Shown here: one piece after another, positions 57,600 through 64,000 of the stretch
Layout: every line of letters begins with the position of its first letter
Numbering within the stretch: the stretch's first letter is position 1
NCBI GenBank assembly: GCA_902806565.1
Contig: CADCXA010000019.1
Location: 124,001-188,000 of the forward strand
DNA: 64,000 bases
From: Hypoxylon rubiginosum
Lineage: Eukaryota; Ascomycota; Sordariomycetes; Xylariales; Hypoxylaceae
Direction: 5' to 3'
Notes under the pieces: model-generated
The model's input: the letters and a program-made list of their open reading frames with translations, nothing else
Told to the model about the DNA's origin: nothing
Database searches by the model: none
Program-made: the position numbers and the translations under genes

Positions 57600-59474
57600 C
57601 TAGGCCGTGTTGAGGACAGTGTCCATCCAAGCAAAATCCTGCCTGTCCAACTGTCCTTGTTTAATGAGATTCTGGATCGCACTCGTCACCCTGTCAATGC
57701 CCACCTTCGCTGCATCCACCGCCGCCGACCGAGCCGCGTATTTTCCAAAAGTGTCCTTGTTCAGCGTGTAGGCCTTGCCGTCCTGGGCCGGGGTGACGTC
57801 GGCGGGAACGTCGATGTGCTGCTGCTCCCGGCGCTCCTGCTTGTACGCCGCTAGCTCGTTCTTCAGCGCGTTCCGCTCTATCGAGCCCTTCTCCGTCTCG
57901 ATCCGGTATAGGTTCCTCTCCGTCTCGGCCGTCGCCGTCCTCTCCGCAAGTGCTGCCGCGTCGGCGCCCTGGTTGGTCTCGTACACCCTGTTGAGGACCC
58001 GTAGCCTCTCCATCTCTTGGGTGTGCATCTCGTTCAGCGACTTGAGCTGCGCGATCTCCTCGTCCTTGCGGCCGATGTCGATGCTCTGCTTCATGTTCAC
58101 TTGCTCGATGCCCAGGTTCCTCCTGTCCCAAGCCGTCGTCCGGTCCGGGTACGACGGTGTCGGCAGCGTGACGACGGTCGGCCGGTTTTCTATTTCCCGA
58201 GTGTGTTCCGTGTTGGGGCGGTCCGCGAAGGCTGGGAGGACGAAGATGGTGCCTCGGCCACTTCCTTTTAACCGGTAAAACCTGGTCAAAAGGTCGACCT
58301 GGACAATACCCCGAATAGTCTCTTCGTTATCGGGCTGCAGTTCGGGATTCCGTAGCCTATCTCCGACTGTAGACTGTAACTCAAACGTCTCGTCCATTTC
58401 ATTGATAAACCACTCCTTCTTATCAAGCATCCGGTGGATGAATTCATAAACATCTTCCCCAGCGTTGGCCAGTAGCCATCGGTCTTGAGGGAGGACGATT
58501 TCTCTTCCGGAACGCCCATCTGGTCCTTGCGCACTCATATGCTGCGCCGGAACTAGGGCCTCGCCTGCAAGGACGTCTAACGCGTTGGCATAAGCGATCT
58601 CAAGTTCATGCATGCGGCCCGTGAGGTGCTGCGTGTACAAGAGCCACTGTCCGATCAACGTCTGTTTTGCCTTGTCAAGATCTGGATGCTCGGCTACGTT
58701 GTCTCGGTCAGTTGGAATGATGGAGAGTAGTCCGCCCATGGCCGAGTACTCGTGGTCGAGCCGCTCGAGGCACTCGTTGGCGTGCATGAGCAGCGTCATA
58801 TGGTTCTGAAACGGAAAAGCTTGCGACTGCTTATTGTTTTGTTCGATCCACTCGATGGGAGCTTCCGTCATGGGACAGTGAAATTCTACACCCTTCTCGT
58901 CGCTGTTCTTCTTCACGAGGTTTACCAAGCTATTAAGGGGTTTCCTGTGGGCCTGGTCAATGTTGTCGTAAGGGATCTGTAGGTTGTTCAACCAGTCAAA
59001 TGCTTGATTCTCGGTAAACGTTTGAGGATCCATCGTCTTGTTGGGGTTATTCTCTGCGTCGACCAAACCACCCTTTGAGCTAGGAGCAAGAGTAGATATC
59101 AAGAAGGTCAGGGACTGGGCATGCTGCTTTAGGCCCTCCAAGGTTGGCGGCCGGCCGGGAGTCGACAAATAGCCACAGTTCACGTGGCCCAACATGTTAG
59201 TGTTCACTTGTGGGTTTTCGTGATGGTGGTTAGAGTAGTAAGGCTTTGACCAAGGAGTGGCTCCGATGTAGCCCTGCATATCCTGGTAGACATCTCGCAT
59301 TTGCTCCTCTGGTTGACCTGTTGTTGGACCTGTTGTTGGCCCTGTCTGAATAGGTCTCAAGTTAGGAAATTGGATTCCTGGTTCTTGCGATGGAACCTGC
59401 AATTTTGGGTCAATCAACTTTGGGCCAACTGGCGGCTTAGCAGGTGGTGCATTTTTCGGGTCGAGATTGGACAT
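57600..59474 (-). CDS. Hypothetical coiled-coil protein
   Basis: Single exon, 624 aa, not recognised. The N-terminal ~65 residues are Pro-rich (NLDPKNAPPAKPPVGPK) with a GPTTGPTTG repeat. A globular-looking middle (about 90-420) has conserved-type helices (LEGLKQHAQSLTFLISTLA, HMTLLMHANECLERLDHEYS). A coiled coil follows at about 450-560 (DEEIAQLKSLNEMHTQEMER...LKNELAAYKQERREQQ). The C-terminus is helical (AAKVGIDRVTSAIQNLIKQG). No signal peptide or TM. Probably cytoplasmic or nuclear. No function is offered. Confidence 0.75.
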   Translation of the reverse strand: MSNLDPKNAPPAKPPVGPKLIDPKLQVPSQEPGIQFPNLRPIQTGPTTGPTTGQPEEQMRDVYQDMQGYIGATPWSKPYYSNHHHENPQVNTNMLGHVNCGYLSTPGRPPTLEGLKQHAQSLTFLISTLAPSSKGGLVDAENNPNKTMDPQTFTENQAFDWLNNLQIPYDNIDQAHRKPLNSLVNLVKKNSDEKGVEFHCPMTEAPIEWIEQNNKQSQAFPFQNHMTLLMHANECLERLDHEYSAMGGLLSIIPTDRDNVAEHPDLDKAKQTLIGQWLLYTQHLTGRMHELEIAYANALDVLAGEALVPAQHMSAQGPDGRSGREIVLPQDRWLLANAGEDVYEFIHRMLDKKEWFINEMDETFELQSTVGDRLRNPELQPDNEETIRGIVQVDLLTRFYRLKGSGRGTIFVLPAFADRPNTEHTREIENRPTVVTLPTPSYPDRTTAWDRRNLGIEQVNMKQSIDIGRKDEEIAQLKSLNEMHTQEMERLRVLNRVYETNQGADAAALAERTATAETERNLYRIETEKGSIERNALKNELAAYKQERREQQHIDVPADVTPAQDGKAYTLNKDTFGKYAARSAAVDAAKVGIDRVTSAIQNLIKQGQLDRQDFAWMDTVLNTA

Positions 59475-62322
59475 CTTGACGATCTTTCTGCTTAGTGCAC
59501 CTTAAGGTATGTAGAGGCGAGGCAACGAGACTTCTCCAAGCGATGCAGATATTTCTTGAGAAGAGTAGTGTACGGGGAAGACGTAACAAGATGGGAGTTG
59601 TCGTTGATGAGTGTTGAAAAAGGAGAAAGAAGGCTCCCACCAGGACCGGAATAGTAAAACAATGCATTGAGCTCTACAACATTCCAGTGCCAAAGTAGCA
59701 GTTCAGGTGCCTAGTCAACAATGAAAACGGCATGGAAGGTGTCTAATGCAAACATTTTTAAAACAACTTTGGACGTCTACCTACTCAGCCTATGTCAATG
59801 AGAGAGTATTGAGTCGATAATTACTTACCTACCTTCTACTACGATGCAAATGCATTAAGGATACCCAAGTGAATGGGTGACCCTATTCGTTGAAACAGAT
59901 CTCTCTCCAGCTATTGCTTAGAGACGATGCCGTGGTCTAACAATACATACTACGACCTCTTAACACCCCAGAGTGAGAGATGGGAGACATGAAGCTGCTC
60001 TGCAAACCAATTGTTCAGGCCGGATTCGGTTGTCCTTAGAGTCTAAGGGGAATGAACCAAAGATGGGCTTTATCCCATGCTAGTAAACGTCTGACTCAAC
60101 AAAGGATGTTCCTGGTCTAGTTAATATGTTTCTGGGTCAAAAGCGATGGGGTTAGTTGCTGATTTGGAATGAGAGAGAGAGAGAGTGCCATAGAATATTG
60201 ATGATAGACCCAACGCAATGAATCCAAATGGATACCTGATTGGGGGCAATAGACTATTCGAGCGGCTGCCATCGCGAATAGCTATCTAGGTAGCTACCAC
60301 TGGTTAGAGGTAACTAATCACTTCTCTAACGTCCTTATCATGTGAGAGGAGACACAGATCGAAACTTGACTATATGTGCCGCACTGCGGCATGTCGTCTT
60401 ACTGTCTTAAAACCTAGTAATGTGGCGTTGTACTATGTAGAGGTCTGACCGATTGAGGGGACAAGAGCAAAGCTTAGGAAACGCAGGTAACGAACAGGTA
60501 GTAATAGAGGTAGTGATAAACCAAGTGGTGGTACGTTGGCATGAAAATACAGCATACAAAGCCGATCGTGCTTGAATTCGCCAAGATCAGTACCCAATCC
60601 GTGACACCGTCACATACTTCATCATGAGACAAAAACAACATCAATGGCGGCGACAGTGTTCGTCGGAGGCCCCGTACTAAAAATTATGATGTCTTCCTGT
60701 GCCACTGTCAGCCACTGCTTAGTGCTATCTGCGGCCGCGGGTACGCAAGCGGACTAGACGCAGGGCCCCCATTCGAGAGATCTCGGTGCTCGAGATAGTG
60801 TAGGGCAATCGCTAATGAGGGAATGGCGCGATGAGTCGTGTGTTAAGCTGCAAAATTGCTAGTCGGATGAAATAGGTAATGATTACCAGCCTATTACAGC
60901 CTCAAGCGCAAACGGGCAGACGGACTGCAAATAGTCTTGAAGTCAGCTACCGATAGTCTGATGTCATTGATCGGGTTTGGCCTAAAGTAATAAGCAGAAC
61001 AGCCGATTTGAAAGAACAAAAAAGATTGTACGGGGTAGACTTGGAGTCTGGCCATACGCCTGGCCGTACATGATAGGCCTAGAGCTAAGAGCTAAGAGCT
61101 TGCATTAACTGATTAAGTGAGCTTGCTGTTTTCGTCCTCCCTTACCTACATACTCCCAACTTCAACTTATCGTGCCGGGAGCTTGAAAAACGCAGTGTTA
61201 CGCAGGAAACAAGCTATCCCCCCAGCACAAAGGAGCTGAGCTGCGGAGGTATCGAGATGGCGTTTACCAAGTATGTAATCTCAGGTAGCCATTGAAATCT
61301 CCAGTTACACAAATGTAAGCAGTACCTAGGAAGTATGTACATAGGTAGTAAGTCTAGTAGTTCGACCAAGATCTACTTGACTTTTAATATCAGCGAATTG
61401 CTCACGCTACGTACCTGAATTTGTATATGAATGGAGATGATAATCGTCGCTATTGCGAAGAAAGAAATAAGAAAACCCCCAAGCAAGATTAGCGAAGTAT
61501 GACAAGGAAATTGGGAAGTTCCAAGGTGGTCAGGGGGGTCAGGGGTAGTGCGAGAACATGGATCGAGACATGGCAGCATGGGTTAGCACGACAGGGGTGA
61601 TGCAAATGGGCGTCATCGCCTACCCACTTCCTGCCCATTCTGCCCATTAAAGGCCATTGAAAAACCCACCCCACGCGCGAACCTCGCAACTATTTCTTGT
61701 GTAGTCCCTGAATCCCCCGTCCAGAAGCTTGTGAAGATCTCAGTTGCAAGCAGTTGCAAGGGTCTCTAAATCCTGAATTTTTCTTCCTTGGAACCCTCAA
61801 ACAAATTACGAGGTCCAGCCAGCCTGCCAGCCAGCCAGCCAGCCAGCCCAGCACTACCAAAAAGGCCAGACCCCGACTCAGACTCGCATTGACGAGCCTC
61901 AGATCAAATACTCGTCGTCATACAGTCATATACGTCTGTACGACGTGATTCTCAAAGCTTTTCCATCAACCCTCCTTTTTCTCTTTCCCCCTATCCCTCT
62001 CTCTATATACACCACCTTTTCTCTGTAAAAGCTGGGTGTTGTTTGGCATGCAAAGATAATATCCCGGATCCGATCAACGACGATCACTGACGAATTCCTG
62101 GGGTCGACTTCCTTTTTGGTCTAGCTGCGCTAACGTGTAGCCGCCTACGTTTTTGCGTCCCTAATTTGCTTTTTACCATACATAGTACACGCTTGCAATC
62201 GTGTTGTGAAAATTCTCGTCTGGCGTCGTCAATTTTGGATACCTACTTCTCCCCTCTGGAGCTCAACCTGCACGATCTCTATCGTCTTTCAGCATCCAGC
62301 GGAGGCATCGCCAACAGCCAAG
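59475..62322. other. Intergenic 2.8 kb, divergent promoters
   Basis: Lies between the coiled-coil gene (-) and the Csc1-like gene (+). No supported gene. Contains a CCAG tandem run (about 61805-61848) and, in the last 350 nt, CT-rich promoter/leader sequence of the Csc1-like gene. Confidence 0.5.
61805..61848 (+). repeat. CCAG tandem repeat
   Basis: Imperfect run of CCAG/CCTG units in the upstream region of the Csc1-like gene. Confidence 0.75.
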
Positions 62323-64000
62323 ATGAGCAATGTTGGGTCGTCGGTCGACACCACGCCTGCTTCGGCTTCTAGTATGTTTCTACTATCTGAACCTATTAGA
62401 GTATTCAGACTTGCTAACATGCTGTAATAGCTCTTTACCTCACCCTCGCGCCTGTAGCTTTGGTCGCAGGTGTCTACGTGACAATCTTCTTAATCTTGAG
62501 AAAAAGCCAGAGGCGTTACTATGCGCCGAGAACCTATTTGGGTAGTCTTCGTACGAGGTAAGTCAGTGGCTTCATAATAAGCTGTCTTTCTATCATGATC
62601 GAGTACTGCGTAACTTACACAACTTGCTAGTGAGCGATCGCCAACTCTTCCAAATGGCCTTTTCAATTGGATTGGCCCTTTCTGGAGGATGCCTAATATC
62701 CATCCATTGCAACATCAGTCCTTGGATGCCTACCTCTTCCTCCGATTCTTGCGAGTTCTTGTCATTATCTGCTTTGTGGGGTGCTGTATGCTGTGGCCCG
62801 TACTCTTTCCCGTGAATGCAACTGGGGGTGGCACCTCGCAGCAGGTAGATATCCTCTCCTACTCCAACATTAATAAGGACACCCAGTCGAATCGCTACTA
62901 TGCCCACGCATTAATGGCATGGGTCTTCTACGGTTTTGTGATGTACATGATATTGCGCGAGTCTATCTACTACATCAATCTACGACAGGCGTTCTTACTC
63001 TCGCCTCTCTACGCCAACCGTATCTCGTCTCGAACCGTCCTCTTCGTGTCCGTCCCCAACGACTATCTTGACGAGGCTCGGTTACGCAAAGTCTTTGGTG
63101 ACTCGGTCAAGCATGTGTGGATTGCTGGAGAAACGGACAAGCTTGATGACCTCGTTAAGGAGCGTGACAAGGTTGCTATGAAGTTGGAGAAGGCCGAAGT
63201 TAAATTGCTCAAGCTCGCCAACGCTCAGCGTGTCAAGTCACTCAAGAAGAAGGGTGGCTCCGACGAGAGGGCCGAAGCGCCTATGGATGCGGAGTCTGGT
63301 AGCTTAGCTGCTCGCTGGGTTCCCCAAAAGAAGCGCCCGACTCATCGACTTGGACTTCTTGGCCTCGTGGGGAAGAAGGTCGACACTATCAACTGGTGTC
63401 GAACAGAGCTGGGACGCCTTGTTCCGACCGTCGAAACGGCCCAAAATGATTACCGCGCTGGAAATTACAAGAAGATAAACAGTGTTTTCATCGAGTTCTC
63501 CCATCAGGCCGATGCCGAATCAGCGTACCAAATCTTAGCACACCATCAAGCTCTGCGGATGACACCAAAATACATTGGCGTCACCCCTGGCGAGGTTGTC
63601 TGGAGTGCGTTGAAAGTATCTTGGTGGCAAAGGGTTCTGCGCCGCTTTGCCGTACTTGGCTTCATCAGTGTCCTTATTATCTTCTGGGCTGTTCCTGTCG
63701 CTGTTGTTGGTGTGATTTCGAACATTAAGTACCTCGAAACAATTTCTTTCCTTACTTGGATAAGTTTAATCCCCGAAATTGTTCTGGGATTGGTGTCTGG
63801 ATTGTTGCCTTCGGTTTTACTATCTGTTCTGATGTCGCTTGTGCCCATTATCATGAGACGTAAGTTTTGAGCCCCCTCTCCTCCTATATGAGGAGTACAC
63901 GGATGATAACTAACAATTTGGTTTAGTGTGTGCCAAGCTGTCAGGCGAACCCTCCCTATCGCGAGTTGAGTTGTTCACTCAGAATGCGTATTTCGCCTTC
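62323..64000 (+). CDS. Csc1/Rsn1-type calcium-permeable osmosensitive channel (OSCA/TMEM63 family), 3' partial
   Basis: Exons 62323-62371, 62431-62557, 62631-63859 and 63927 to beyond the right edge; about 493 residues are visible of a family usually near 850-1000 aa. TM0 in exon 2 (LYLTLAPVALVAGVYVTIFL) is followed by RRYYAPRTYLG, SERSPTLPNGLFNWIGPFWR and HQSLDAYLFLRFLRV (the RSN1 late-exocytosis N-terminal block). Next come TM1-2, the cytosolic RNA-binding-like domain (RTVLFVSVPNDYLDEARLRK...SVFIEFSHQADAESAYQ), and the start of the channel core (WQRVLRRFAVLGFISVLIIF, LVSGLLPSVLLSVLMSLVPI). All junctions stay in frame. Confidence 0.92.

Noticed and set aside
13..64000. CRISPR array, bacterial operon or prophage features
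   Set aside because: Intron-rich eukaryotic genes throughout; no spaced direct repeats of CRISPR type.

Overview
The window is nuclear DNA of a filamentous ascomycete, most likely a sordariomycete. Genes carry short introns (about 50-190 nt) with GTATGT/GTAAGT donors, CTAAC-type branch sites and YAG acceptors. Encoded proteins match ascomycete families: Erv46, Tho2, cytosolic LeuRS, Met2, WSC sensor-like, Csc1/OSCA, CVNH lectin and GT17. Intergenic DNA is rich in TACCTAGGTA-like motifs. A closer placement (for example Xylariales) is only a guess.

Layout. 1-2124 (+): GH37 trehalase, 5'-truncated by the window edge. 3190-4678 (+): ER-Golgi cargo receptor Erv46. 7506-9790 (+): Sel1-repeat protein resembling Nif1/Dsf2. 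10616-12032 (-): L-threonine aldolase. 13188-14288 (+): GT17 glycosyltransferase. 15372-16021 (+): secreted CVNH protein. 17313-17898 (+): orphan secreted cysteine-rich protein. 18556-19943 (-): tartrate/D-malate-type dehydrogenase. 20710-24253 (-): cytosolic leucyl-tRNA synthetase. 24803-26391 (-): homoserine O-acetyltransferase. 27841-35140 (+): THO complex subunit Tho2. 37226-38982 (-): DUF300/TMEM184 membrane protein. 44539-45903 (-): WSC-domain membrane protein. 51478-51798 (-): small hypothetical. 53271-56615 (-): kelch-type single-pass membrane protein. 57600-59474 (-): orphan coiled-coil protein. 62323-64000 (+): Csc1/Rsn1-type channel, cut off by the right edge. The left two thirds is gene-dense and mostly housekeeping. 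From about 39 kb to 53 kb only two supported genes appear, and the DNA is rich in low-complexity tracts.

Most interesting result: the trehalase gene contains two introns that cannot be spliced in frame as ordinary introns, but resolve exactly as [D1,2] spliceosomal twin introns (stwintrons). In each, an internal GTATGT...TAG intron separates the first G from the rest of the external donor. After internal excision the external donor becomes GTACGT or GTATGT, and conserved GH37 protein sequence is restored at both junctions.

Other structural finds: a ~0.8 kb AT-rich non-autonomous element with ~87-bp terminal inverted repeats and an 11-bp flanking direct repeat (35882-36679); two GC-rich hairpins sharing a core sequence (about 6123-6204 and 12671-12743); and G-rich tracts in an intron and upstream of the WSC gene. 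The genes do not form an obvious pathway cluster. Met2 (methionine), threonine aldolase and LeuRS are amino-acid-related but look like independent housekeeping loci.
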